A stretch of DNA of 64,000 bases from the NCBI GenBank assembly GCA_038363925.1, contig JAQQWL010000009.1:744001-808000 (forward strand), given 5' to 3'. Positions 1 to 11,170 of the stretch are shown here, piece by piece. The translations under genes were made by a program, and so were the position numbers. The notes under the pieces are model-generated. The model made no database searches. It was not told the origin of the DNA and was given only the letters and a program-made list of their open reading frames with translations. The DNA comes from Apiospora phragmitis. Its lineage: Eukaryota; Ascomycota; Sordariomycetes; Amphisphaeriales; Apiosporaceae. Position 1 is the first letter of the stretch; every line of letters begins with the position of its first letter.

Positions 1-1
1 C

Positions 2-610
2 TGCGTCGCCTTCAACAAGTTCTGCATGTACCGGCCGCATTTGTTGTTGCTGACCAAGGACGGCTACCGCCGCCAGTACGACCCGCTGGCGCTCGACGAC
101 GTGCAGGCCGCGCGCCAGCTGCTCGAGTCCCTGGGCTGGCACCACTTCATGTTCTACAACTGTGGCAAGGACGGCGGCTGCTCGCGCCTGCACAAGCACA
201 TGCAGCTGGCCCCGCTGTGCCGGAACCGCCTCAAGCCCTGGCCCGAGGAGGAGTCGGGGAGAATAGCGGCTGGCGACGCGGCCGTGAGGACGCCGTACCA
301 GTACATCCTGCGGCGGTTTGAGAACGATCTGGGACCCAAGCAGATCACCGACCTGTACGGCCAGATGATGGTGGAAGCGCGGAGGATCTTGCGGATCGAC
401 CAGAACTCGTCCGAGCACGTCCCGCACAACGTCGCCTTGGGCCGGAACTGGATATTGGTGATCCCGCGGCGGAAGGCGGGCTTTAACGGTGCTTACGCCA
501 ACACCCTGGGCTTGTTGGGCATGGTCTCGGTGGCCAACGAGGCAGAGCTGCGGTGCTGGCTCGACCAGGGCGCCGTCGAGGTTCTGAAACAACTGGGCGT
601 GCCCAGATAG
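2..610 (+). CDS. ATP adenylyltransferase (Ap4A phosphorylase), 3' part
   Basis: The frame is open from base 2 and ends at a TAG at 608-610, so only about the last 200 residues are inside the window. The protein matches the APA1/APA2 family of HIT-like Ap4A phosphorylases, which split diadenosine tetraphosphate into ADP plus ATP by phosphorolysis in the cytoplasm. The HIT-type motif H-K-H-M-Q-L (HxHxQ) is visible at about 195-212; its central histidine is the nucleotidylated residue in the family. The conserved C-terminal part (P-H-N-V near 422, then ILVIPRR and the GF/LG segments) follows. No intron or frame break is seen. The start lies upstream of the window. Confidence 0.9.
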   Translation, partial: CVAFNKFCMYRPHLLLLTKDGYRRQYDPLALDDVQAARQLLESLGWHHFMFYNCGKDGGCSRLHKHMQLAPLCRNRLKPWPEEESGRIAAGDAAVRTPYQYILRRFENDLGPKQITDLYGQMMVEARRILRIDQNSSEHVPHNVALGRNWILVIPRRKAGFNGAYANTLGLLGMVSVANEAELRCWLDQGAVEVLKQLGVPR

Positions 611-1057
611 ACTCAGTTGGGTGCTAGACAAGGAAAAGGAAGAGGATGCGCGTTTTTCATGTAGATCAATTGCTATGTATGTACTTACTTTGGCGGGTGT
701 TGTTGGCTCATGATATCCCATAGACAAGAATGTTTAATAGATCTGGTTCTTCATGGCTGTATGGCAATTTCGAGGCGAATTGCGACTTTCTCGAGATGTC
801 GATTGTTAATGTCTCACTTTAGCTAGGGAGTTGCGAATGGATCGGCAGATCAATCGGCACGGCAGTTGATGGGGGGGGACGTAAATGAGTATTTAGCTGA
901 GCTAGGAATGTGTCAAATGAAGGGTTCATCATCGCTATGATGGCCATGGCGTATATAGATGCTGGTCACGATCGGGAATCGTGATGAATTGGATGGGCGA
1001 ACCAATACCGCCTAATCAGTTTCAGGGGAAGTGGTCGAGCGAGAGCCGCTACCCACC
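611..1057. other. intergenic region
   Basis: The 447 bp between the Ap4A phosphorylase stop and the ATG of the mucin-like gene contain no convincing ORF. A G8 run lies near 871. It probably holds the 3' UTR of the first gene and the former promoter of the second. Confidence 0.6.
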
Positions 1058-2975
1058 ATGCTCCGCCGCCATGGAGTGCTCACGATCCTACTCTTCAGTC
1101 TTCCGGGCACCTTCGCAGCCTCATGCTATCCTGATGCCTGTTTAAAAAGCATGTATCCAGTTGTTCACAAGTGGTCATTCATGAAATCTGATCTTTTCAC
1201 TTCAGGCGTCAATTGCGGAGAGAGCTGTGTTGCCGATTGTGCCCGGCATATGGCGGTCACATTCACGCCTCCAGTAGTATAAGTAAGGTCTATACCGTAT
1301 ATCCAACGTAGGACCCAATTCTGACTGATATTGACTGCCTTGATACAGGTCTATCACCAGTACCGTGACCATCAACTCCCAACACACTGTAATTACTTCT
1401 TCAGACGGTTCACAAAGGACCACAGCGAACGCTGTGCCCGATTGCGAGGAGAAGGTAGCCGGCTTTCCGTACTAGGCTGCAGTCTGCGACTCCAGGGAAC
1501 GGTTCAGGAGTGCGTGTTCCTGCATTCGAGCTTCTGCCACGACAGCCACAGCGGAAGCGCCCACTTCTACCGTAACCGAGACCATTGTGCTGTCATCATC
1601 ATTCGCACTCGGTTCTTCCTGGGGTCCCCCACCGGCTGTCCCCACAAGCACGAACAGCAACAACATCATCTCCTCCACGGAGACGGCCTCTTCAACCAGT
1701 CTGACAAGCAGTGTTTTTTCTACGATACCGCTCTCGACGACACCATCCGACAGGCCAAGCACTGTCGCTGCCCAAACCACGGCGTCCACGACGACTGACA
1801 ACGTGCCCGTGCTGCTGAGCGTCGTACCCGGCATACCTGGACCACCGAGCAATAAGACGAGAAGTTTCCAAGGAAGAAGTAGACGGACTAAGAGACAAGA
1901 TGATGCGATCGGAGGATTCATCATTGTCGGGGGCACCGTCGAGACATGCAGTGACGGTACTCCTTTCAACATCACCACTCAGGGGCAGCTGACCAGCGAT
2001 AGCCGGACCGTCAACACAGGCATCGATGACATTTTCATCCCGTTGGCGCCAAGTGAGTAAGAAGTTGGCGACATCTCCCCGGCCATCGTGGTCCTTTATT
2101 CAGTCCTCCATTGACAGAACACGGCGTTTGTTGGCGGCGAGGCGGGGTTCTGCCAGGTCAGGTCTACGTTACTTTCGCCGAGCCAGGCACATGCCCCCCC
2201 GGTTGCCAGCCGATGTCGATCATAGTCTACAAGGGTATGTAGTTCCATTTACGTTTGTCTCGTGTGTCCTTTGCTGAGCTGGGCTAACACTACTCCGGCA
2301 GCTCGACAGTGTCGCAATGGGGTAATTGTTTCGGATGAGCCCGGAGATGACCGATCCTTGACGTCTTCATCTTCTTCAACAGATTCTAAAGTAACATCGA
2401 CAGTGGGCTCTGGGACGGGGCAGATCAGTAGTCTCGCAAGTACCGCATCCAATGACAGCAAGACTACCTCTATGGCCCCTCAGAGTAGTACATCCTCTGC
2501 AATTGACCCTGGGCAATCGATTGCGACAACAATTTTGACGGAATCTACTACTGTTGAATTGATTTTTATCCAATATATAGCTTCCACGCAGATTTCAGAC
2601 GTGATGCCTACCGCATCAACCAGTCGTGTCCTCTCCACAGCCATGCAGTCCTCTGCCGGATACCAGACTGCCTGGAGCAATGTCAAGCAACCCTACACCG
2701 ACTACTACAGGCAAGTCTCTTGTACCTTCATCCTCGTCTACAGCGAGATGCGATGCGCGGCGCCAGACGGCAGCAGCGCTACCGATCCCGCAACGGGCAA
2801 TCTGATCCCCGGGGCCGCCATCGAGTGCATGGCGATGGCGGGGGACAACGGGCGGCACTGCAGTGGCGTGGGGTTTGGGCTCAATGATCAACTGGCGATG
2901 GTTAGCGATGACTTTCCACTCACCAGTTACCAATTCAGGATGGGATATGATGATACCTGCAACCCAGCCAGCTAA
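1058..2975 (+). pseudogene. decayed secreted Ser/Thr-rich (mucin-like) fungal protein
   Basis: The ATG at 1058 is followed by a hydrophobic signal peptide of about 21 residues ending F-A-A before S-C. A Thr/Ser-rich stalk (about 1350-1800) and a Cys-containing globular part follow, as in many fungal cell-surface proteins of unknown function. Plausible introns are 1153-1205 and 2235-2301. The main frame has a TAG at 1473 inside an otherwise continuous frame, and a TAA at 2058 and TGA at 2112, after which a family-like stretch (F-V-G-G-E-A-G-F-C-Q) resumes and then jumps frame to G-Q-V-Y-V-T-F. A GTGAGT intron 2053-2117 could skip the last two stops but gives a poor sequence at the join. The first exons also join out of phase. 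Downstream, 2302-2975 is open and ends at a stop at 2973-2975. TAG and TAA are one C-to-T change from CAG and CAA. I read this as a gene damaged by nonsense and indel changes. Confidence 0.5.
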
Positions 2976-3233
2976 CCAGATAGATGCATGCGGCGTGTGG
3001 TATCTGTAGGTGTAGGCGTGAGGGCCCTTACTTAGGGGGGAGCAGCGAGGTGGGTAGTGCGTAACGCGTAACTGTCAAAAGGGGCTTGGGGTGTATGTAT
3101 ATTCTCGTGGTGGAGCTGCTGGAGTGTATGAATCATGGTGGCAGTGATTTAATATGCGTAACAATTGCAGAAAGTGGTATCTCATCAAGCATCGATACAT
3201 CGTAAAAGTCCTTCGCAGTATCCAACCCTCCAA

Positions 3234-5773
3234 TCATCGATTGAGAGGCTGATCGACACCTGCGTTCCCGCCGCCCAGGCTGTTCAGAATAGCCCCGCCG
3301 TAGTCGTTGTTGTCGTAGAAGAAGTTCTGGTCCAGGCCCAGCTCGTCGAACAAGTTGTTGGCCAGCATATTGCTATCGTACATCCAGGCCTCGGTGTGGA
3401 TCAGGCCAGGGGTGTGAGGCTGCTGCGGCCATGCTCCCGCACCGACACCAGCACCAGCATTATTACTACTGCCCATCTCAACCCCCTCCATAGCTGCACT
3501 CCCATCCACCGTAGCCGCAGCAAATAGAGGTCCTCGAGGTGCCGAGCCAAGTTCTTCTTCCCTACCTCGCCCTTCCTCTCCCTCCACTTCCTCGTCGGAC
3601 GCCGACCCGTCCCGGTCGTGCCTTCGCGTCAGGAGCCCTTCCATGCCCATAGTGGCAACGATCTCGGCCCAGCGTTCGAGTTTGAGGCGGGTGATACCGA
3701 TCTTCTTGGCCGCGAGGTCCCATATGTTGTTATCCACGCCAACCCCCTGGGTCTCGCCTAGAGCGCTCCGAGCCTCCTCGAGACGGGCGACGAGCGCGCG
3801 CAGAATCCCGACGATGTCCAAGTGCAACTCTGGTTGCGCCAAGATGTGCGACTTGATAGTCAACGCGGCGGCAGGGACACCGGGGCGATCCACGTCCTCC
3901 CTGTCAATCATCTCGCTTAGGTCGCGACGATCTTGCGGCGACGGCTGCTGCGGCGGATTGGGAGGCCCCGCGGTAGGTGGATCCATGCTGGAGAGTTTGA
4001 ACCAGCGGGAGAGCAGCATGACAGCGTTTATGAGCTGCCCGCAGAGCGGCATGGTGAGATAGAAGTACTCGGAAACGTCAATGGATAGCCAGCACTCAAA
4101 CCAAGCTTTGAGGGCGGCGTTGGACCGATAGAGGAAATCCAGAGTGGAGGGAGCTCCGATGGACAACGACGTCAGCGATTTGGAGAGGTCTTCCAGTACG
4201 GTAGCGTCCATCTTGGGCGGCTCCCAGAGGCGTAGGGTCGCAGTACATATATGGACGGATAGTACCCCTGCATGTCTCGTATTAGCGTATGGTTTCCATA
4301 CAGTACTCAAATGCATGATATGACTCACGGTTGCTCCCCACGTGCCGCGGAACCTGGGCTTTGAACTTGTCCAGTTCTGCCTGGAAAGCACCCAGGTATG
4401 CGCTGGTGGGAGCCCTTGGAATAGCGGGCAGCTCGATATCATCCTCGCCTTTGTTGTGTAGGCATGATATCTTATCCGAAAGGCGCTGGATGCGCATCAG
4501 TTGCACAAGGAGTGAATCGGTTTCGTACTCATTGGCCGCCTCCAGCTCCTTTACGCATCGCTCGATATAGCCGGTATACTTGCTTTGCTCGACCCTCTGA
4601 TAAGACAGAGCGATGCACGAATTGACGTACCAGGCGCCACACAGGGCCCTCCTCTCTCGTCATTGGTTCTCGCTTTGGGCTGCTCTGGGTTGAGCACGAG
4701 CAGTCTCGTACGTTCGTGCAGCCCAGGCGGCCTATTGATGCCCAGGTCGGAGCACAAGCTCGTCGCCAGGTGGGAGAGGTTGCTCATCTGGCTGTGCATC
4801 ATGCAATGATAGTGGTACCACCCGAGGACAAGGAGGATAGCTTGGAGCATCTCGAGCGATCTCTCGGAGCGCACCAGCATGTAGTCGGCGATGTGCTTCA
4901 TGATGCGGAAGCTCTGCGCTCTCATGGACTTCAAGTGGCGAACCGAGGCCACCATGCGGATTACCATGAAGAGGAAGGGCTTGGTGGCTTTGAGCTCGCG
5001 GGCTGAAATGCCCGGAGGCAAAACCACGAAGGGGTAGCTCTGGCTGAGTTTGGTCACAAAGATGGATAGCAAGACATCATCGTCCTCGACGCTCTCGACG
5101 CTCTCGCCGACAGGGGCACGACATATGCAGCGCGGCGGGGCATACTGGTTGTAGTAGGAGGGACTGTTTGATAGGTCTCACTGAGGTCGGTGCCGGCCGG
5201 GGTAAAGCCGGAGCTGGGTGCGACGGTCGCTCTTTGGGGTTCTGAGGGCCGGGGAAAGGTCTCGGAAGGGATGCAGTGGGGATCATCAGCAGGGTTAGGG
5301 GGGTTCTTGAAGGAGGCGGGCACTTCGCCGGCATTGGTGGCCCGGAGGATCTCAACCAGGCTATTGAGTCTTTCTTCCAATTGGGCGGTTCTCCTGGGAA
5401 CACGACTTGGGTAAGAATGGAGATTGTTCGGTTGCGAGGGTCTTGTCCCTCCACTGGACTGGACTTTGCACTTACGAGGGTTTGCTCTGCCTTTTTTTTT
5501 CTGGGGCGATGAACCTGGTCAACACAGTCCTTCTCTAGTCGTTCACACCTACGACCAAGATCAGTACAAGCTTACAGAGCTATCCAAGAGTCTAGCTAGT
5601 ATGTGAGGTATAGGAAAATCAGAGTGGTGATTGATTCTTCCTCTCTCTCTCTCTTACCTGTCGCACTTGGATCCTGGCCTGTCATTTGAACGCAAACATT
5701 TGGCCTTGGCAGTTGCACACGGAGAGCAGGCAGCGCCCCACTTTGCGACTGCCGCGCTTTTGGGCCTGTCCAT
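3234..5773 (-). CDS. Zn2Cys6 fungal-specific transcription factor (frame interrupted)
   Basis: Starts at ATG 5773 (M-D-R-P-K-S). Exons: 5773-5658, 5548-5476, 5393-4329 and 4267-3234, with consensus splice sites. Joining exons 1 and 2 gives a complete Zn2Cys6 cluster: C-S-P-C, then C-L-R-S, then K-C-D-R-C and finally K-D-C, with a long first-to-second loop. A basic stretch and a short coiled coil (QLEERLNSLVEIL) follow, then the fungal transcription factor middle homology region with helices such as LLVLGWYHYHCMMH, and an acidic, Asn/Gly-rich C terminus. The conserved frame shifts at three places: a run of nine T at 5492-5500 (one too many), about 5160-5200 (one base short) and about 4645-4655 (one base short). 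With these three changes the length is 762 codons. It lies divergently from the MFS pump across 940 bp, so it is a candidate regulator of that gene. Confidence 0.8.
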
Positions 5774-6713
5774 ATTGGACGCTGGGCGCTGGACGCTGGG
5801 CCACCGCCTTACTAACCCAGTATTAGGTAAGGAGCCTTAGGTACGGCAAGATGCGCCCTCAAGACCTCAATCCGGGTAATGGGACGATGGTGGAAACAGT
5901 CAATAGGTGGTGTAGAGGAAGGGACGGGGAATACATCTGACGTCCGTTTCTTGTCAGAGAGGGACTGCAGGATAGCTCAAATCCTTCGAAGGGCTTTGGG
6001 CTGGATGCAGGAGGTCATCGGACTTTTGCAAATTCTCCGTTGCTGACGCCAGACTTGCGACAAAAGTAAACGCCTAACAGATTGGCATACGATGGGCCCA
6101 CCTACCAGAACTCCTTTCAGCTCCTAGGGACTTGATATTTATGGATTTAGTAAGCTGTTGACAAGAGTGATTAATTGGACGCTTCGATTTGTTGAGGACT
6201 ATTACTATGATGGTGTAAGTGAATGGAATACTCCCATTTCCAGCAGCGAGTTCTTGGCGAAAACACACGATACTCTAGCAGTGCTTTTCCTAGGTAGCGT
6301 AGAATATAGGTGTGGGAATTGATCGGCAACGGAGTTTAAACCAAATCCCCGGCATCCGTTAATCTAACTGCTCCTAAACGAGATGCCTAATCGCTTCCTA
6401 TTGGTCAGCGCGATGTCATGAGTGTTGATTGTAGAACCTGAGATTCAAAACAACCAACAGCGTCTCCATAGTTGATACAAAAAGCATAGAATGATAGATC
6501 ATGCCGTGTAACTTGAAAAGCGCAAGCAAACCCGCAGCGTTCCTCATTTCAGAAATCGATGACCATGTCGTGCCCTCCTTCTGTCGCGCTCGCACAATCA
6601 AGCACACTGAGCTGCAAGCCACCAGACAGTAATCGACCTAAGCTGAAAGTCTTGATTGGTTGACAGAGAGAAAAATCATCCCGGGGCAACGGGAATGTCA
6701 AAACCGACCGACG
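5774..6713. promoter_or_regulatory. shared upstream region of regulator and MFS pump
   Basis: These 940 bp separate the divergent starts at 5773 (-) and 6714 (+). Small ORFs here lack any recognisable sequence. An ATTGG (CCAAT on the other strand) at 6400-6404 is the only familiar promoter word I noted. Control of both genes from this region is inferred from the layout only. Confidence 0.4.
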
Positions 6714-8844
6714 ATGAAATCGCTGCCCGCTGCGGCAACCGGTCTCAATGTGGAGGGGGGATCTGGCGATGCGGAGAAGCAAGACCCGGCGTCAATGCCC
6801 ACAGTGGACAACGACAGCAGCGACCACCCTGCCGACGTGGAGACTAATACGCAACAACCAAATCTCACAGGCCTGCCTTTCCTACTGCTGCTGTTCTCGG
6901 TCTTTTTGTCAATTCTCCAAATCGCCCTGAATGCCACCATCACCTCCACGGTGTGTACCTACCCCCTGAACAGACACGTGATGATCGTGTCGTGACTTCA
7001 TTCCTCTAATACGGCTTCTTCCAAGGTGATACCCATCATCACAGATGAGTTCCACAGCACCGCCGACGTGGGCTGGTATGCCTCATCGTATTTTGTCACG
7101 ACGTACGTAGGCGGGAACCCCTTTTTAGTCCCCGAGCTTCAAGTCCTGACAGTCATAATAACAACAATCAGATGCGCCGTATCCCCCCTAACAGGAAAGC
7201 TCTTCCGCCTCTTCAACGCCAAAGCGACCTTCCTCGCCTTCCTGGCCATCTACTTCCTCGGCTCCCTCCTGGCGGGGCTCGCGCGCTCCTCGGCCATGTT
7301 CATCGGCGCCCGCGCGGTCGCCGGTGTCGGCGGCTCCGGCATCCTGACCGGCAGCATGACGCTGATCGCCATGGCGGTGCCCATCGCGAAGCGGTCCGCC
7401 CTCAACGGCGTCCTCCTCGGCCTGTTCGCCACGTTCCAAGCGGTCGGGCCCGTCATCGGCGGGGCTCTGACGGCGGGCGCTAGCTGGCGGTGGTGCTTTT
7501 ACATGTGCGTCCTATGTTCCTTTCTTATCCCCCCTCTCCCCTTTTCTTATCAGCACATACTTATTAATTGCTAATGTAACATAGCAACTTGCCGCTGGGC
7601 GGCGCCGTCATTATCTTCATCGGATTCTTCGTCAAAATCCCCAGTATGGGAGCGCCATCACAGCCCACTACTGACAATCCTGCCGCCCCTCTAACCCTCT
7701 ACGAGAAGCTAATCCAGATCGACCTCGTGGGCCTCCTGACCTTCGCGCTCTCCACGGCACTGTTCCTCATCGGGCTGCAGTGGGGCGGGACCACGTACGC
7801 CTGGAATTCGGGCATGGTGATCGGTTTCATGGCCGGCGGGCTCGCCTGCTTCGCGTTGCTGGGCGTCTGGTTCCGCCACCAGGGCGACGCGGCGCTGATC
7901 CCGACCAAGTTCTTCCGGCGGCGCGTCCTGACCATGATCAGCCTCACGGCCGTCGTGCAGGCCGGCGGCACCTTCACGGCGCTGTACTGGTACCCCATCT
8001 GGTTCCAGGCCGTCCGGGGCGCGAGCGCGCTGCAGAGCGGCACCATGCTGCTGCCCCTGATCCTCGCGCAGCTCGTCTTCTCGGTTGTTAGTGGCGGGCT
8101 CGTGCAGAGGACGGGCTACTACCTGCCCGAGGTCGTCGCGGGCAACGTCTTCATCGCCCTCGGGTCGGGGCTCACGACCATGTTCGTGCCGTCTACGGGG
8201 GCGGGCGAGTGGATTGGCTATCAGATCCTGGTGGGCGCGGGCAGAGGACTTGCGCTTCAAGTGGTAAGTTCTAGCCCTAGATTCACCTCCGAGTTGACCG
8301 TAGATAACTGATTCGTGTGTCTGTCCGGTTGAATTAGCTTGTGACTGCCATGCAGGCGAATGTGCCCAATGAGGACGCATCCATCGCCTCGGCGTACGCC
8401 ATGTTCGCTCAGTACTTCGGCGGGGCGCTTTTCAATTGCGTGGCCAAGACCATCATGACCTCATCTTTCCCCTCAGCTCTTGCCAAGTACGCGCCAGATG
8501 TCGATCCCAGAGCTTTTGCTAATATCGGAATCACCGAGGCGCAGAAGGTCGTGTCGGCAGCTCAGCTTCCTGGGGTGTTACTCGCATACAATAAAGCGAT
8601 CGTTAACGTATTCGTAAGTTAACTTGCATACCCTAGCAATCCACCAGGGGAAGTTGCTACGACAATTACTAATTATTCATGAGTGCAGTACCTGCAGTTG
8701 GCGGCAGCATGTGTTGCACTCCTGACTGGCTTCGGCGTTGGTTGGAAGAACCTCAAGCAGGTAGACAAGGAGAGGGCAAAAGAAGCAGCAGGCGCGGTTC
8801 CAGGTGATACACCAGACCAGAGCAAGGAACCGTTGAAGGCGTAA
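6714..8844 (+). CDS. MFS multidrug efflux transporter, 14-TM drug:H+ antiporter type
   Basis: Six exons (6714-6950, 7026-7102, 7172-7504, 7585-8263, 8338-8613, 8689-8844) join in phase to 585 codons without any repair. The N terminus is hydrophilic, with the first membrane helix starting near G-L-P-F-L-L-L. Family landmarks are present: G-W-Y-A-S-S-Y after TM1, P-L-T-G-K-L-F (motif A region), R-A-V-A-G-V-G-G-S-G (TM4), A-V-G-P-V-I-G-G (motif C of antiporters) and F-Y-I-N-L-P-L-G-G at the 3/4 exon join. The length and a second half rich in membrane segments fit the 14-TM group that exports toxins and fungicides at the plasma membrane. ATG 6714 is chosen because the upstream ATG at 6695 is in another frame. 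The gene converges on the monooxygenase, 100 bp away. Confidence 0.93.
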
Positions 8845-8944
8845 AGCAGTATATATTATATAGGTATGTATATTCAGAGATAATCTTCGAAACAGTTACA
8901 GCTTTCGAAAAGTTTTCCACCTCGTAATGATCCAATTGGCGTCA

Positions 8945-10521
8945 TCATGATACTTTCTTCTTCGAGGACGGGATATTATACTGCATCCCCTTCGTGATGC
9001 TCCCAAACCACAGCTGCCACGTATCGTACACGGGACTAATGCGCCCGTACCACGGCGAATCGCCCGTGATCCTTGGCAACCGTTCCTTCGCTTTCTGAAG
9101 GTATGTCGAGCTGTGCGAAATGACCGGCCGCGCGCGCGCCTTGCCGTCGGCCTCGTTGTCGAACACGGGCACCACCGACGTCGCCCCGACGCGCCGCATG
9201 TGTTTGTAGATGCGCAGGAGCAGCCGCACGGTCGTGTCGGCGCCCAGCGTCCATGACGAAGTCGTGTACCCCGTCACGGAGCCGGCGTTGGGCACGTTCG
9301 TCAGCATGGCCCCCTTCCAGACGTACTGCTCCGGGATCTTGACCGGGACGCCGTCGACGACGGGGGTCCTCCCGCCCAGGAGTTCCACGTGGAGTCCTAT
9401 TTCGTTTCCACGAGGTCAGTTCCCAAGAATACTTGCACATGCGCACACAAATCGGAATGGTCTTTCCTTGGGTACTCACCGGTAGCTGTGACTATAATAT
9501 CAGCCTCGATCTTCTGCCCCGACTTGGTCACGATGCCATCCTCCACCACTGTCTCGATCTTGTCCGTAACAATATCGCAATTGTCCCGATGAAAGGCCTT
9601 GAAGAACTCATTGTCGGGCGTCAAGCAGAGCCGCTGGTCGAACGGCGGGTAGCTAGGGTTGAAGTGGACGTCGATGGGCACGGACTTGGGCAGCTGCCTC
9701 TTCATGCCGGCCATGACGAGCCGCCGACTGGCGTTAGGGAAGGTAAGACTAAAAGCGACGAAGAGCTGCTCCATGAGGAGGCAGCGCCACCAGTTCACCG
9801 GGTGGGCCAGCCATGCGGGCAGGTAGCGCTTGATCAGGGCGCCCGTGGGGCTGACCGAGTCGAGGCTCAGCACGTACGACGGGCTGCGCTGCAGCATCGT
9901 GACGTGCGCGGCCGTCTTGGCCAGCACGGGCACAATGGTGATGGTGGTCGCGCCGGACCCGACGACAACAACACGTTTGCCCACGTAGTCCAGATCCTCG
10001 GGCCAGAACTGGGGGTGCGCGACGACGCCGCGGAACCGGTCGATCCCCGGGATCTCCGTCTGCAGCGGCTTGTCGTAATTGTAGTAGCCCGTGCAATTTA
10101 GCAAGAATTTGGCTTTGAGCGTCTTGCGCTGCGGCTGCTGCTGCCCTTTGCTATGGACCTCGACCCCGAGCGTCCAGAGCTGCTCCTCGGACGACCAGTC
10201 GATGGTGGCAACCTGGTGCCGGAACTGTATCTTTTTGTCGATTCCCTCGTCGCGAGCCGCGGACTCGATGTACTCCAGGATCAGAGAGGCGCTGGCCATG
10301 TCCTTCTCGTTCAGCCACGGGCGCCAGGGGAACCCGAAGAGCGTCAGCTGCGAGTCGGAGCGGATGCCGGGGAACTTGAAGAAAGACCACGTCCCCCCGA
10401 TCTTATCGCGCCCCTCGAGGATAGTCCACGATGCTTCGGGAACCTCCGTTTTCAGGCGGTATGCCGTATTGATCCCCGAGAGGCCGGCTCCCACTACGAT
10501 GAAGTCGTAAGTCTCCGTCAT
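8945..10521 (-). CDS. FAD-dependent monooxygenase, Baeyer-Villiger / FMO type
   Basis: Two exons (10521-9480 and 9396-8945; 83-bp GTGAGT intron) give 497 residues in one frame. The N-terminal FAD-binding G-A-G-L-S-G is at residues 11-16, G-G-T-W at 42-45, and the NADPH-binding G-S-G-A-T-T at about 188-193. The stretch F-R-G-V-V-A-H-P-Q-F-W-P at 163-174 matches the FxGxxxHxxxW(P/D) fingerprint of Baeyer-Villiger monooxygenases. The family inserts oxygen next to ketones or oxidises N/S atoms using NADPH and O2; the substrate cannot be told. A divergent regulator-MFS pair lies just downstream in convergent orientation, which suggests secondary metabolism or detoxification. I see no damage. Confidence 0.92.
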
Positions 10522-11170
10522 TCTGCTTCACGTTCTCAACATTACCTAAGGAACGGGATGAGCAAAAAGAGAATTCATTGTGATGGGCGTAAGATGAAAT
10601 ACCAAGATAATATCATCCGAACATCTCGCATTCGCTATCGCTCGAGGTCGAAACGAGCGACCCGCACTGACACCCACAAGACTGCCCCTGATTCGCAAAC
10701 TCTATATTCATGGATTGCCCGTGCTTTTGAAGCCGTAGATATGGTGAGACAAAATAAAGACGCGTTGTTCTTTGAACCTCGGCAGCACGGGATGACGCCA
10801 AAGAAGGGGCACTAAGCTGGTGAGGTACCCGCACTGGAGCGTAGCGTAAGTATCGCGTGCATTGAGACAGATGTAGGAGAGACAGCAATGTTTCTTTTAT
10901 TCACAACAGCCAATTCAACACAAGCCCATGTTGTCGAATGGCCTTTTCCATCGCACCATGATGGACAGCCATGACAAGGCGTCGCCCGACATTCATATCA
11001 AAAGCGCCTCAAGCATCATCTCGCAATCATGAAAATTTCCAGGCCAGTCAAAACTATAGCAGGAGCCAGGACGGGCAGCAACAAAGGAGTAAGAATCCAA
11101 CCACCATGAAGAGAAAGATAGTTTGCCAGAATAGAACATAAGAAGTGAACCCAAAATATCGATAACGCTG
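10522..11170. other. intergenic region
   Basis: The 649 bp between the monooxygenase start and the end of the membrane-protein gene contain no supported gene. The part next to 10521 should hold the monooxygenase promoter. Confidence 0.5.

Noticed and set aside
5491..5500. An unusual intron or alternative start to explain the regulator's frame change
   Set aside because: Flanking splice sites are already consensus, and only a one-base change in the T9 run makes exons 2 and 3 join correctly.
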